The notes under the pieces were generated by a model. That model was given only the letters and a program-made list of their open reading frames with translations, was not told the origin of the DNA and searched no databases. A stretch of 64,000 bases of DNA from Fidelibacterota bacterium. GTDB lineage: Bacteria; Fidelibacterota; Marinisomatia; Marinisomatales; UBA1611. Every line of letters starts with the position of its first letter. The stretch's first letter is position 1. The stretch covers positions 1 through 64,000 of the forward strand of contig JABHUQ010000075.1 of the NCBI GenBank assembly GCA_018658715.1, read 5' to 3'. Positions 1 through 11,239 of this stretch are shown in pieces. The position numbers were made by a program, and so were the translations under genes.

Positions 1-258
1 CGTTTGCTGTAGAGCATTTAATCCTGCACTTAAATCATTCTTCCAATTTAGATATATAACAGAAAGTTTGTATTGTGCTTTGGATGATAATGAATCATTT
101 TCATGATGTGACAATAAGTCTTTTAAATGCGAAATGGATTCCTCTATCTGATTGTCAGCTAAAGCTTTGTCTGATAAATCAAAATATGTTTCTGCAGACT
201 TTTCACAGCCAACTGTAAACAAGAGTGCAGATAAAATGAGTGTTTGTGTGTGTTTCAT
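1..258 (-). CDS. putative lipoprotein / TPR-like periplasmic protein, N-terminal part (truncated by window edge)
   Basis: Own translation, minus strand from ATG at 258: MKHTQTLILSALLFTVGCEKSAETYFDLSDKALADNQIEESISHLKDLLSHHENDSLSSKAQYKLSVIYLNWKNDLSAGLNALQQT; signal peptide with lipobox-like Cys and TPR-like helices; open to the window edge. Confidence 0.7.
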   Translation of the reverse strand, partial: MKHTQTLILSALLFTVGCEKSAETYFDLSDKALADNQIEESISHLKDLLSHHENDSLSSKAQYKLSVIYLNWKNDLSAGLNALQQT

Positions 259-360
259 AATCTTTCTTTTTATTTTTAAGCCGCTGAAATTAAGGCATAG
301 ACGATTTGTTTTCCATAGATTTAACAACTGATAAACCAATGATGAATAAAATAGTTCCCA

Positions 361-2142
361 CTAAAATATATACTGTACTCCCAGTTGTATTTTTGACTGT
401 GTTGGGTCTTCAGCTTGAATAGCATAATCGAGCCTAGCTGGACCTAAAGGTGTATCAATTGATATACCAAGCCCATAATCCCATTTTGTATTATCTAGTG
501 AAATACCATTTAATTCATCTTCCAAGGTGCCACCATCGACAAATAGAATACCACCCAAGAATTTATATAAATGAAACCGCCATTCTATATTTGTCATTAT
601 ACGTGTGGTGTGTCCTATTGGACTACCGTTTTCATCCACTTTAAACCTTAAGATATCCCACCCGCGTAAACTAGTCGTCCCACCCAAATAAAATTGTTCA
701 TAACTATAATCTGTGAATGTGGTATCCCAGCCCCAGATTTTTCCAATTTTTAATCGATATGCAATTACACTTTCATCCGAAATCGAAAAATATTGTTGTA
801 ATCCAGCATCAAGTTTTAAATAATCTCTTTCTCCTCCAAACCAAAATCCTGCAACTTTTGCACCCAAGCTAATGAAATGTCCACTTGTGGGGACTATCGG
901 ATCATTCTTTCGGTCAAGCAATAAGGTTGCTTTCCAGGATCTCTCTTGAAGATTTTTTTCATTATTATCTGAAAATTGTTCCAAAATAAATTTACTTTCA
1001 AATTGTGACCTTTGTTCAAATCGATACAAATTTGCGAGAGTAATACCAAATCGTTCAATGAATTCATTATCATCTTTCTGATAAATAATAAATGTTTCAT
1101 AATACCCAGTTAATTGAGTCGGAATTCGCGAATTCAGAAACCAGTTATTTCCTAGGTTGATATCTGCTCTTATTCGTGGTATAATAAATTCTTCTTCGAC
1201 GGGGATTCCAAATAAAAGCCGAGTTGAGAAATGGGTAGTTGTTTTAAAAATAGATCTATTTCTCCATTCAACTTGTGCCCCCACTGCTGAAATAGGTTCA
1301 GCGCCTTCAGCAAATTGAATTGGTTCGTACCCACCTTCAGATTCCCATTGCCGTCTTTTATATTCCTTTGTCTCAATCAAAATATTGACCAATGAATCAG
1401 ATAGGTTAATACGTTCAGGTTCTAAACTCACTAGAGAAAAAACACCCGTTTCTCGTAATTGTTTAACCGATAAATCGATAGATGATTTACTGTATAATTC
1501 ATCATCAAAAAAAGTTAGTTCTCTTAATACAATTGATGAATCATAATGTGTCAATCCACTGATGATCGACTTTTTTATATAAACATCTGGTCCTTCAATA
1601 ATATCAACGATAACAGCTACCGAATCATTAATAGATTCTCCAATATTGATTTCAGCAAAAAGTTTACCAATTTCCTGATAGGATTCATGGAGCATTGGTA
1701 GACCAGCATTTAATTTTACAGGGTTATAAGATTTCCCAATTTCTAACCCTAAAGATTGTTTTATTTTGGATTCTTTTAATTGGTTTGCACCCGTAATAAT
1801 AACAGATTTCAAACCATATCGTTTCCCCTCCACGATTTTATAAATGATTAATACTCCATTATCCTGTATAGAGAATTCATCAATTATATTAACGTCAAGA
1901 TAGCCAAGTGATTGATAATAATTCTTAATTGTTAATGCATCTAATTTTAAAAGGCGTGGATCAAATTTTGGTGCCCTAATTAGGAAGTTAGGTGGTTTTT
2001 GTCGAACAAGAAAAAATATTTCACTATCATTGACTGCTACGTTACCTCTAATATCAATATCGGATATAACTAAGTTTTCACTTTGTGCATAGACGAAGCC
2101 GAGCCAGAATATGATTCTGTAAATAATATTATTTTTTGTCAT
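361..2142 (-). CDS. tamA: Omp85/BamA-family outer membrane protein (TamA-like) with POTRA domains
   Basis: N-terminal signal, repeated POTRA-like segments, C-terminal beta-barrel with GGTTSLRGW motif; adjacent to TamB-like gene. Confidence 0.8.
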   Translation of the reverse strand: MTKNNIIYRIIFWLGFVYAQSENLVISDIDIRGNVAVNDSEIFFLVRQKPPNFLIRAPKFDPRLLKLDALTIKNYYQSLGYLDVNIIDEFSIQDNGVLIIYKIVEGKRYGLKSVIITGANQLKESKIKQSLGLEIGKSYNPVKLNAGLPMLHESYQEIGKLFAEINIGESINDSVAVIVDIIEGPDVYIKKSIISGLTHYDSSIVLRELTFFDDELYSKSSIDLSVKQLRETGVFSLVSLEPERINLSDSLVNILIETKEYKRRQWESEGGYEPIQFAEGAEPISAVGAQVEWRNRSIFKTTTHFSTRLLFGIPVEEEFIIPRIRADINLGNNWFLNSRIPTQLTGYYETFIIYQKDDNEFIERFGITLANLYRFEQRSQFESKFILEQFSDNNEKNLQERSWKATLLLDRKNDPIVPTSGHFISLGAKVAGFWFGGERDYLKLDAGLQQYFSISDESVIAYRLKIGKIWGWDTTFTDYSYEQFYLGGTTSLRGWDILRFKVDENGSPIGHTTRIMTNIEWRFHLYKFLGGILFVDGGTLEDELNGISLDNTKWDYGLGISIDTPLGPARLDYAIQAEDPTQSKIQLGVQYIF

Positions 2143-2152
2143 GGGGTATTAA

Positions 2153-5100
2153 TTAATATGCGTAACGATAGCGATATTTCAGGTGAAATTTACCTTCTTC
2201 ATCCATATTACCAACGACAGAAAAATATCGATTTAATTTATGTTCAACCCCAACTTTTGATTGATTAGGATTAGAAAGTGAGAATGACCTTTTATACGAT
2301 AAATTTAAGGATGTTTTATCTGTCAATTTTCTTTTTGCAGTCACTTCAAAATCTTCTTCTGTCCCGGGGTTAATTAATCCAGCTGCTCCTGAAATATCTA
2401 TATCATCAACAATACCAAGCTTAGATACACCTCTCATTTCCTTCAAATTCTTTTCCAATTGTCCTTCTAATATTGAGCCCAATAAAGAATAGGCTTGATT
2501 TCCAAACCCCGTTGATGTGAATGCTTGATCTTCAAATCTCTTACCCCAAGTTAATAATTCGAGGATATCGCTTTCTGAATAGCCACTTGACGATTCAAGT
2601 GACAGTTCTATGTCATCAATTAATCCACCTAAATGAATATCGATCCTTTCATCATCGATCGATCGATAAGCAGATAAATCTAAGTAAGGATTAAATCCTT
2701 TATTGTCAAACAAGACTTGACCTTTAAGCCCTTTAAATTCATCTCTATAGTAAAAGAAAGAACCCTCGTTTACAATGACTTCACCTCCAAAATCGATATC
2801 ATATTCTGCGAATTGAGATAAACTTAATTCACCTGTAACAAGCGCATCAATCTGACTATTTTGGAATAATACTTCGCCCCTAATTGGAAAATTCAATTTA
2901 TAATCCATTAAAATATCATCAGGTAATACCGGTGATGCTTCTCCAATATCAGCAAAAATAAATTCTTGAAATATTTCACCTTCCAACACCTCAACTGTAC
3001 CTGCAATGCTGATTGTATCACGACCAGAAACATGAACATTCACATTCCCAAGTCCTTTTATTTCATAGGGCAATGTCTCAAAATATACATTAGACCCACG
3101 GACGTTTAAATCATACTGGGGTTCAAAAAATGATTCGAAATTCATATTACCTGTAACAGATACATTTGTGAATGATGAATTATCAATTCCATTAATTTGT
3201 TTTTTGGCAGATCCATAAAATGAGCCAATTGTTAGAAGATTATTTTCAATTTGCCCATCCGCTACAATATTTATAATTGGTTCTTTAACGAGCAATGTAT
3301 AAATAGATCCATTTGATATTGAAAATTCACCTTCTCTAATAATTCGGTCTTCTGTGCCAGTTAAGGATAAGTTTAAATTTATATTGCCACGGATTGAATC
3401 AACATCTGATAAATAGGTAGATAAAAAATCCATTGTTTTCAATTCGCCTTGAGAATGAAAATCAAATAATTCGTTAGGGAAAAAGGCTCCTAATTGAGTT
3501 GACCCATAATTGAGATTAACAGGCAACGATCCTTCAGCAATAATATGATCCACCTTTGTATGGGTGGATAAAGAATCAAATGTAACTCGAGCACCATCAA
3601 AATGTCCTTTAGCATAGGCGTTGCCAATATGAATTTTTTCAAAACGGGATTCATTTACATGCATTTCAAACTCAAAAGGAGATTTCTTTGATGATCCTTC
3701 CATTTTAATTGTCCCTGTTGCTTGACCACCTAAATCAAAAAAATCAGGGATAAATTTGGTAACTATCCCCATATTAAGGCTCGTAAATGTTGTATTTAGG
3801 AAAATAGGAGCTCTTAAATCAATCTCCCTGTTTAATGGTAATATTCCATTCATCTGAAACCCTGATTGGTTTTTTCCTGTCATAGAAATTTCATCAGCAT
3901 GGAGAAATCCATTCTTCATAAAAAAGGATAAATTCATTTGGTCAAAATATTCATTTAAATATTTTCCCTTTTTTAATGAAATATCAATATCAATATATTT
4001 CTTTCCATTCCCAATTTGGAATCCTGCTTCACCAAATACAAGCCCACTTGCCTTCCACCTGTAATCTTTAATGAACAAGGAAATTATTTCAGCATCAAAA
4101 TTGGACATTTTTACATGGCCATCTACAATTTTACCAATTGATAAAACACCTTCCATAATACCGTCATCAATATGTAATTCAAATGGATGCACTTCTGCAG
4201 TAGAATCTTTAAGTGTAATTTTAAGCGGTTGGGTGTTAACAAGATAATGTCCATACATGGACATTTGAACACGATCTAACCAATATTGCTTTGGAGATAA
4301 CCTTGAACCGGAAATTTGCAAAAAATCATCACCATTTTGGAAATGGCAATTTTCCAAAATAATGATATTGTTCTCCATGCTAATATCAAGAGTTCCATTT
4401 TCAAATTTTTCATTTCTCCAAATACCTTCACCAAATGTAACAGATAATGCACCATTTGATACATTTTCTTTATTATCAAATTCAGCGCGCATTGCTAATT
4501 GATTTAGAGTAAAATCACCATATTTGAAATCTAAAAATGTTAAATCTGATATTACACCTGGTTCATTAAATAGTCCTGTTATTTTCATGGATCCAGTTGC
4601 GATTCCAGACTCAAAAGCTTCTGGCCAAAAATTATTTATCAAAGATACATCAGCATTTGTTAATTCAACAATAATATCCATGTTTTGAGAGTTAAAATCT
4701 CCCTGCCCAGATACAATAAGACTTCCATTCCCTACTGTAATGTTTACTGGATCTTCAGATATTAATAAACTATCCTGTAGGGTAAACGTACCATGAATAG
4801 AAATATCCTTTTTTGGAAATATTTCTGTTTCTAATATTTCCAACGAAAGGGAAACATTATTAAACGCACCACCAATAAGTTCGCCATCCCAGGTAGCTAG
4901 ACCTGTGATATCTGTTTTTTGAACATTTTTTAACCATTGGCTAATATCAAGTTTATCTAATGTGAACTGAGAATGTACTCTCCCATTTTTATCTAACCCT
5001 CCTGTAATAAATAATTTTGAAAAGCCATCAAATAAGGATAAAGATTCTAGTTTCCAATTACCTTGGTGATTATTAATGTTCAAATCACCATACATGTTCA

Positions 5101-5941
5101 ATCCCTGGTCGTTCGAAACCGTTAATGATCCTGTTGTATTCTTAATATTTGTTTTTAAAGTGATAGATGCATTTAGTTTTGAAAATTCAGGGTTAAGCGG
5201 TGTTTTATTAAATATTTTATCTGGAATAATTAAAGGGTTGATATAAAGAGTCCCATTAAAAGATGGTACTTTTGGATCCCATATTGCATTTCCACTTAAT
5301 GGAATGAATCCCATATTTCCATTCATATTTACTAACTCGATTTTTTCAGGATACATATGAATTGTAGTATTTACTAAACCTAATGGAAATCCTAGAACCT
5401 CAGAATTATCAACATATAGCTCATCTACATTCAATCTTGTAGCATTATCTAAATGATCTAATCCTGCTTTGAGAGTTAAGTTAATTTTATCCTTCTGCTG
5501 ATTTATAGTAATTGGGATTTCCCCATTGAAGGTTAAATCATGAATTGAGATTGGAATCGGACGAAGATTAATAGGGTTATCAAAAATATTATTTCCACTT
5601 GAATTGATATTTAGTACAATTTCACAACCATCAATTGCTACTTCATCAAATGAAATATTACCAGTAAATATTGACGATAAATTCAAATTAAATGAGATAG
5701 AATTGAAATCAAGTTCATTCCCATTTTCTTTTAAAAAATGAATATCACTCATTATAAATGTTTTAAAAAAATGTCCATTCATTTCCCCAACTGAAAAGGT
5801 CCATCCTCGCGGATTTGCCCATCGTTTGTTAATATTATTTTCTATGGTTTTTTGAAAAAAAGATGGACGGATTCCCAAAGCAAATATTGTAAGGACTGCC
5901 ACGAAAATAAATAGGAAGTTTATTTTGTTATTAAGATTCAT
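2153..5941 (-). CDS. tamB: translocation/assembly module TamB (DUF490) family protein
   Basis: 1262 aa, N-terminal TM, long repetitive beta-rich body, C-terminal DUF490-like end (SESDILELLTWGKRFE...KRKLTDKTSLNLSYKRSF); next to Omp85 gene. Confidence 0.8.
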   Translation of the reverse strand: MNLNNKINFLFIFVAVLTIFALGIRPSFFQKTIENNINKRWANPRGWTFSVGEMNGHFFKTFIMSDIHFLKENGNELDFNSISFNLNLSSIFTGNISFDEVAIDGCEIVLNINSSGNNIFDNPINLRPIPISIHDLTFNGEIPITINQQKDKINLTLKAGLDHLDNATRLNVDELYVDNSEVLGFPLGLVNTTIHMYPEKIELVNMNGNMGFIPLSGNAIWDPKVPSFNGTLYINPLIIPDKIFNKTPLNPEFSKLNASITLKTNIKNTTGSLTVSNDQGLNMYGDLNINNHQGNWKLESLSLFDGFSKLFITGGLDKNGRVHSQFTLDKLDISQWLKNVQKTDITGLATWDGELIGGAFNNVSLSLEILETEIFPKKDISIHGTFTLQDSLLISEDPVNITVGNGSLIVSGQGDFNSQNMDIIVELTNADVSLINNFWPEAFESGIATGSMKITGLFNEPGVISDLTFLDFKYGDFTLNQLAMRAEFDNKENVSNGALSVTFGEGIWRNEKFENGTLDISMENNIIILENCHFQNGDDFLQISGSRLSPKQYWLDRVQMSMYGHYLVNTQPLKITLKDSTAEVHPFELHIDDGIMEGVLSIGKIVDGHVKMSNFDAEIISLFIKDYRWKASGLVFGEAGFQIGNGKKYIDIDISLKKGKYLNEYFDQMNLSFFMKNGFLHADEISMTGKNQSGFQMNGILPLNREIDLRAPIFLNTTFTSLNMGIVTKFIPDFFDLGGQATGTIKMEGSSKKSPFEFEMHVNESRFEKIHIGNAYAKGHFDGARVTFDSLSTHTKVDHIIAEGSLPVNLNYGSTQLGAFFPNELFDFHSQGELKTMDFLSTYLSDVDSIRGNINLNLSLTGTEDRIIREGEFSISNGSIYTLLVKEPIINIVADGQIENNLLTIGSFYGSAKKQINGIDNSSFTNVSVTGNMNFESFFEPQYDLNVRGSNVYFETLPYEIKGLGNVNVHVSGRDTISIAGTVEVLEGEIFQEFIFADIGEASPVLPDDILMDYKLNFPIRGEVLFQNSQIDALVTGELSLSQFAEYDIDFGGEVIVNEGSFFYYRDEFKGLKGQVLFDNKGFNPYLDLSAYRSIDDERIDIHLGGLIDDIELSLESSSGYSESDILELLTWGKRFEDQAFTSTGFGNQAYSLLGSILEGQLEKNLKEMRGVSKLGIVDDIDISGAAGLINPGTEEDFEVTAKRKLTDKTSLNLSYKRSFSLSNPNQSKVGVEHKLNRYFSVVGNMDEEGKFHLKYRYRYAY

Positions 5942-5997
5942 GAGTCAATTTCTTCATTAGAAATTAACGAGAATAATTGAAGACTGTTCCATAAACA

Positions 5998-6025
5998 AAA
6001 AAAGCGCTAAAAATAGCGCTTTTTT
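5998..6025 (-). terminator. intrinsic terminator downstream of dnaK
   Basis: AAAAAAGCGCTA-AAAA-TAGCGCTTTTTT, 12-bp perfect arms, A/T flanks on both sides; 16 nt after the dnaK stop. Confidence 0.85.
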
Positions 6026-6041
6026 CGAAATCAACTAACTC

Positions 6042-7946
6042 TTAGTCATCTACAACTTCAAAATCAGCATCCTCTATTTCACTATCATCTTTTTTATCAT
6101 TAGATGATGAGCCAGGATTAGGCTGTTGAGTTGGATCTTCTGACCCTTGAGTTGTTTCATACATTTTTGATGCTACTTGATGCCAGGATGCATTTAATTG
6201 ATCCATGGCCGCCTTAATATCTTCAGCATTACTAGATTCTTTTGCTTTTGAAAGAGCTTCCATCTTTTGATTTAAATCCTTCTTTTCATCATCAGATATT
6301 TTGTCATCATGTTCTTTCATATTTTTCTCTGTTTCATAAACCAAATGCTCAGCTTGGTTAATTATATCAATAGCTTCACGTTTTTCTTTATCTTCTGCTT
6401 CATGTGATTTTGCATCTGATACCATTTTTTCAATTTCTGAATCAGACAATCCACTAGATGCTTCAATACGGATACTTTGTTCCTTCCCAGTTGCTTTATC
6501 TTTGGCTCCTACATTTAAAATTCCGTTTGCATCAATATCAAATGTCACTTCAATTTGAGGAACACCACGAGGTGATGGCGGAATGTCTGCCAAATGAAAT
6601 TTGCCAATAGTTTTATTATCCCTTGCCATTTCACGTTCCCCTTGAAGAACGTGAATTTCAACCGTTGTTTGGTTATCAGCGGCTGTACTAAAGACTTGAG
6701 ATTTTTTAGTAGGAATAGTTGTATTTCTTTCAATCAATTTAGTTGAAACTGATCCCAATGTTTCTATCCCTAATGATAATGGCGTTACATCCAGTAATAG
6801 AATATCATCAACATCACCAGCCAAAACACCGCCTTGAATTGAAGCTCCAATTGCAACTACTTCATCAGGATTTACACTTTTATTTGGTTCTTTTCCAAAT
6901 ATTTCTTTTACTTTTTCTTGGATTTTTGGAATTCTAGAAGAACCACCAACTAAAATAACTTCATCAATATCGCTGGGGGATAACCCAGCATCTCTTAAGG
7001 CATCTGTACATGGTTTGATAGTTCTTTGTACAAGATCATTTACTAAATCTTCAAATTTAGCTCTTGTTAAAGTCATGTTGAGGTGCTTAGGACCAGAAGC
7101 ATCAGCAGTGACAAAAGGTAAATTAATTTCTGTTTGTTTTGAACTGGACAATTCTTTTTTTGCTGTTTCTGCAGCTTCTTTTAATCTTTGAAGCGCCATT
7201 GGATCTTTTTTCAAATCTATGCCATCATTTTTTTGAAATTCTTCAGCAATCCAGTTTATAACTTTTTGATCAAAATCATCACCACCAAGATGGCCATCAC
7301 CATTTGATGCTTTAACATCAAATACGCCATCACCTAATTCAAGAATTGAAATATCAAATGTTCCACCACGAAGATCAAAGACAGCAATCATTTCATCTTT
7401 TTTCTTATCCAGGCCATATGCTAAGGCGGCGGCAGTAGGTTCATTCACAATACGTCGAACGTTTAATCCTGCTATTTTTCCAGCATCTTTTGTTGCTTGT
7501 CTTTGAGAATCATTAAAATATGCAGGAACAGTAATTACAGCATCAGAAACAGTTGTTCCCAAATGTTCTTCTGCCATTTGTTTTAATTTCTGTAAAACCA
7601 TCGCACTGATTTCTGGGGGAGTATAATCTTTTCCAGATGCTTCTACTACAACAGCACCACTAGAATTCTTTTTAACAGTAAAAGGTGCTTCATCAATCTC
7701 AGTTCCTACTTCTTTGAACATTCTACCCATAAACCTCTTGATAGAAAATATAGTATTTTCAGGGTTTGTTACTGCTTGTCGTTTTGCTGCTTGACCAACG
7801 AGACGTTCATCTTCCTTTGTAAAAGCAACAATAGATGGAGTAGTTCTTCCACCTTCAGTATTTGTAATGACTGTTGGCTCCCCACCTTCTAATACAGCTA
7901 CGCAAGAGTTAGTAGTCCCAAGATCAATTCCAATAATTTTTCCCAT
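6042..7946 (-). CDS. dnaK: molecular chaperone DnaK (Hsp70)
   Basis: [22 protein letters not shown]..., full-length Hsp70, C-terminal [10 protein letters not shown]. Confidence 0.98.
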   Translation of the reverse strand: MGKIIGIDLGTTNSCVAVLEGGEPTVITNTEGGRTTPSIVAFTKEDERLVGQAAKRQAVTNPENTIFSIKRFMGRMFKEVGTEIDEAPFTVKKNSSGAVVVEASGKDYTPPEISAMVLQKLKQMAEEHLGTTVSDAVITVPAYFNDSQRQATKDAGKIAGLNVRRIVNEPTAAALAYGLDKKKDEMIAVFDLRGGTFDISILELGDGVFDVKASNGDGHLGGDDFDQKVINWIAEEFQKNDGIDLKKDPMALQRLKEAAETAKKELSSSKQTEINLPFVTADASGPKHLNMTLTRAKFEDLVNDLVQRTIKPCTDALRDAGLSPSDIDEVILVGGSSRIPKIQEKVKEIFGKEPNKSVNPDEVVAIGASIQGGVLAGDVDDILLLDVTPLSLGIETLGSVSTKLIERNTTIPTKKSQVFSTAADNQTTVEIHVLQGEREMARDNKTIGKFHLADIPPSPRGVPQIEVTFDIDANGILNVGAKDKATGKEQSIRIEASSGLSDSEIEKMVSDAKSHEAEDKEKREAIDIINQAEHLVYETEKNMKEHDDKISDDEKKDLNQKMEALSKAKESSNAEDIKAAMDQLNASWHQVASKMYETTQGSEDPTQQPNPGSSSNDKKDDSEIEDADFEVVDD

Positions 7947-8102
7947 TTTTTTCTCCTATTATAAATTTTTGATTGTAATTCAAATAAATCTATAATCAAG
8001 AAGCAAGGAACATACCACCTTATATTCTCTACCTATATGGCAGACTGATGATAATACAGAACCCTATATGACAGAAAGAGTAATATTGATTATAAAAGAA
8101 TA

Positions 8103-10559
8103 CTATTTAGTGGCTATTTTTTTCTTTTTTCTGGAAGTGGTTATTTTAAATGTAAAAGCATTAGACAATGTTGCTACTTTAATTGTTTGTCCACTTTGTA
8201 CCTTATTTTCTAATAATAATTCAGATATTTTATCTTCAAGAGACAATTGAATTTCTCTGCGCAATGGTCTCACTCCATATTGTTCGTCATATCCTTTTTT
8301 TACCAATAATTTTTTAGCTAAGGCGGTCATGTGAAGTTTTATTTTTTGCGAGTTTAGGTTTGTTATTAATTCAGCTAATTGTAGATCTATTATTTTTAGA
8401 ATACTCTTTTCATTTAAAGGTTTAAAAATTACAGTTTCATCTATTCGATTAATTAATTCTGGTGAAAATTTATTAACCACTCTACCCATTACGCGTTTTT
8501 TTACTTCGTCATAATCTTTCTTATTGCTTTTTTCTCCAAATCCAAAACCAGACCCTTGATAATCTCTAGAGCCCATATTAGAAGTCATAATTATAATAGT
8601 ATTTTTAAAATCTATTTTTCTGCCAAAACTATCAGTTAATACTCCTTCATCAAATACCTGTAACAATATATTGAATAAACCATCATGTGCTTTTTCTACT
8701 TCATCAAGTAGCACTACAGAATAAGGATTTCTGCGAACTTTTTCAGTCAATTCACCACCTTCATCATATCCCACATATCCAGGGGGCGCACCAATGAGTC
8801 TAGATAAAGAAAATCTCTCTGAATATTCTGACATATCTACTTTAATTAGAGCATTATTTTGAGGAAAAAGATATTTAGCGAGTACTTTAGCACATTCTGT
8901 TTTCCCAACTCCTGTTGGTCCTAAAAATAGGAACACTCCAATTGGACGAGTTGGACTTTTTAATCCTGTACGGGCTCTTTGTATCGAACGAGTCACCGAT
9001 GAAACAGCTTCATCTTGTCCTAAAATGAATTTTTTTAATTCAGAGCCCATTGCTAATAACTTTTGGCTTTCTGATTGGGCTACTTTTTGAACAGGAATCC
9101 CTGTAATCATGGATACAACATCCGCAATATGTTCTTCCGTAATGAGAGTTTTTTCCTCATCCCTATTTTCGTGCCAATTTTTTTGTGCCAAAGATAGGTT
9201 TTGAAGTAATTGTCGCTCTTTATCTCTCAATAACGCTGCATCTTCGAATAGTTGAGATGCTACTTTTTCCTCTTTCTCTTCGCGAATACTATCTAACGCT
9301 TTCTCAATATCAATAATACTATCTGGTACTTTCATATTAAACATATGAATACGGGCCCCTGATTCGTCCATCACATCAATTGCTTTGTCAGGTAAAAATT
9401 TATCAGAAATATATCGATCCGATAGTAAAACGCATGCATCAATCGCTTCGTCAGAATATTTCACATGATGATGATCTTCGTAGGATAATTTTAAACCAAT
9501 CAAAATTTCTTTTGATTCTTGAATAGATGGAGAAATAATAGTTATTTTTTGGAATCGTCTATCTAATGCACCATCTTTTTCAATATGTTTACGATATTCG
9601 TCTAAAGTTGTTGCTCCGATACAGTGAATATCTCCTCGCGCTAAAGCGGGCTTAAACATATTTGATGCATCAAGTGAACCCGATGCTCCTCCCGCACCCA
9701 CGATCGTATGAAGTTCATCTATAAAAACTATTAATTGATCACTAATCTCCATTTCATGCATTATATTTTTCATACGCTCTTCGAACTGCCCCCTGTACTT
9801 TGTCCCTGCAACAAGAGAAGCAAGATCTAATGAAAGAATGCGCTGGTTATGCAAAACACGTGGGACCGTTTTTCGAATAATTCTTTGTGCCAATCCCTCA
9901 ATAATGGCTGTTTTACCTACCCCAGGCTCACCAATGAGAACTGGGTTATTTTTTTTTCGACGTGTCAGGATTTGCGCAACTCGTTCTATTTCACTTTCTC
10001 TTCCTATAACAGGGTCAAGTTTCCCTTTTCTAGCTAATTCAGTTACATCTCTCGAAAAATGGTCTAACGTAGGTGTTTGACTTTTAGATTTTTTATCCTG
10101 TGTTGCAGAAGAATCTGCTTCAGGATCTAATTCAGATGAAGATAATAATTCTCCTACTGTATTATGATCTAATCCGAATGTTTGAAGAACATGGTATGCA
10201 ATTCCCTCTGTCTCCTTTAACATGGCAACTAATAAATGCTCATCATCTGCATAAGGGCTCCCAATCCCCGTCGCTTCATTAAATGCATTTCTTAATATAC
10301 GTTCTGCTCGCCTTGTGAGAGGCAAATGTCCCAAGGTCATTGTGCCGCCAGATGACTTAATCATATCTTCAACCATAGCAATCATTTCATCTGGGTCACA
10401 ATCATAAATATCAAATATTTTTGCTGACAATCCACTTTCTTCTACTAATAGACCTAGCAATAGATGCTCGCTTCCAACATAACTATGCCCAAGGCGAATA
10501 GCCTCTTCCTTTGCAACTTTCATAATTTTTTGAACACGTTTTGAATAATTCTCTTTCAT
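8103..10559 (-). CDS. clpC: ATP-dependent Clp protease ATP-binding subunit ClpC
   Basis: N-terminal double Clp repeat (RVQKIMKVAKEEAIRLGHSYVGSEHLLLGLL), two AAA+ Walker A motifs (GEPGVGKTA, GPTGVGKTE), UVR-like segment. Confidence 0.93.
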   Translation of the reverse strand: MKENYSKRVQKIMKVAKEEAIRLGHSYVGSEHLLLGLLVEESGLSAKIFDIYDCDPDEMIAMVEDMIKSSGGTMTLGHLPLTRRAERILRNAFNEATGIGSPYADDEHLLVAMLKETEGIAYHVLQTFGLDHNTVGELLSSSELDPEADSSATQDKKSKSQTPTLDHFSRDVTELARKGKLDPVIGRESEIERVAQILTRRKKNNPVLIGEPGVGKTAIIEGLAQRIIRKTVPRVLHNQRILSLDLASLVAGTKYRGQFEERMKNIMHEMEISDQLIVFIDELHTIVGAGGASGSLDASNMFKPALARGDIHCIGATTLDEYRKHIEKDGALDRRFQKITIISPSIQESKEILIGLKLSYEDHHHVKYSDEAIDACVLLSDRYISDKFLPDKAIDVMDESGARIHMFNMKVPDSIIDIEKALDSIREEKEEKVASQLFEDAALLRDKERQLLQNLSLAQKNWHENRDEEKTLITEEHIADVVSMITGIPVQKVAQSESQKLLAMGSELKKFILGQDEAVSSVTRSIQRARTGLKSPTRPIGVFLFLGPTGVGKTECAKVLAKYLFPQNNALIKVDMSEYSERFSLSRLIGAPPGYVGYDEGGELTEKVRRNPYSVVLLDEVEKAHDGLFNILLQVFDEGVLTDSFGRKIDFKNTIIIMTSNMGSRDYQGSGFGFGEKSNKKDYDEVKKRVMGRVVNKFSPELINRIDETVIFKPLNEKSILKIIDLQLAELITNLNSQKIKLHMTALAKKLLVKKGYDEQYGVRPLRREIQLSLEDKISELLLENKVQSGQTIKVATLSNAFTFKITTSRKKKKIATK

Positions 10560-10564
10560 AAACC

Positions 10565-11239
10565 TTAATCCTTCTTTTTCTCGTCCAATACACCATTAAT
10601 TAAAATGAATTGGCGATGACCAATTGCCGCGACATCACGACTATGTGTTGTTATAACAATTGACTGCTGGTAATCTTTATTAATTTTATAAAAAAGGTCA
10701 ATTATTTTATTAGCATTTTTATAATCTAAATTTCCCGTTGGTTCATCTGCTAAAATGACTTTTGGTTTGTTAATCATAGCTCTCAAAACGGCAATTCTTA
10801 ATCTTTCACCTCCAGACAATTGGGAAGGTAAATGACTTTGACGTTCTGTTAAACCTACAAATTCTAATAAAGTGTCTGCATCATGGCTTTTATTAACATC
10901 CTCATGAATAAGGGTTGGAATTAATATATTTTCCTTTGCAGTAAATTCTGGTAACAAATGGTGGAATTGAAAAACAAAGCCAATATACTGATTTCTTATC
11001 GTTGCAATATCATTCTCTGACAAACTAGTAATATTCTTTTGATTTATGGATATTTCTCCAGAATCAGGTTTGTCTAAAGTGCCAAGAATATTGAGTAATG
11101 TAGATTTCCCAGACCCCGATTCTCCCATAATTGTAATTATTTCTCCTTGAGTGACAGTCAAGTTACATTGGTCCAAAACCACCAATGAATGATTACCATT
11201 TTTATAAGACTTAATTATATTTTTTGCGTCTAAAATCAT
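10565..11239 (-). CDS. lolD: ABC transporter ATP-binding protein, LolD-type
   Basis: GESGSGKST Walker A, LSGGE signature, ILADEPTGNLD; follows two LolC/E permeases. Confidence 0.85.
   Translation of the reverse strand: MILDAKNIIKSYKNGNHSLVVLDQCNLTVTQGEIITIMGESGSGKSTLLNILGTLDKPDSGEISINQKNITSLSENDIATIRNQYIGFVFQFHHLLPEFTAKENILIPTLIHEDVNKSHDADTLLEFVGLTERQSHLPSQLSGGERLRIAVLRAMINKPKVILADEPTGNLDYKNANKIIDLFYKINKDYQQSIVITTHSRDVAAIGHRQFILINGVLDEKKKD

Noticed and set aside
8068-8250. 60-aa plus-strand ORF MTERVILIIKEYYLV...
   Set aside because: Mostly antisense to the clpC 3' end; hydrophobicity is an artefact of Lys-rich codons read in reverse
9940-9965. A9 homopolymer in clpC (RRKKNN) as a programmed slippage site
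   Set aside because: No downstream alternative frame or SD-like stimulator; homopolymers are expected in AT-rich genes
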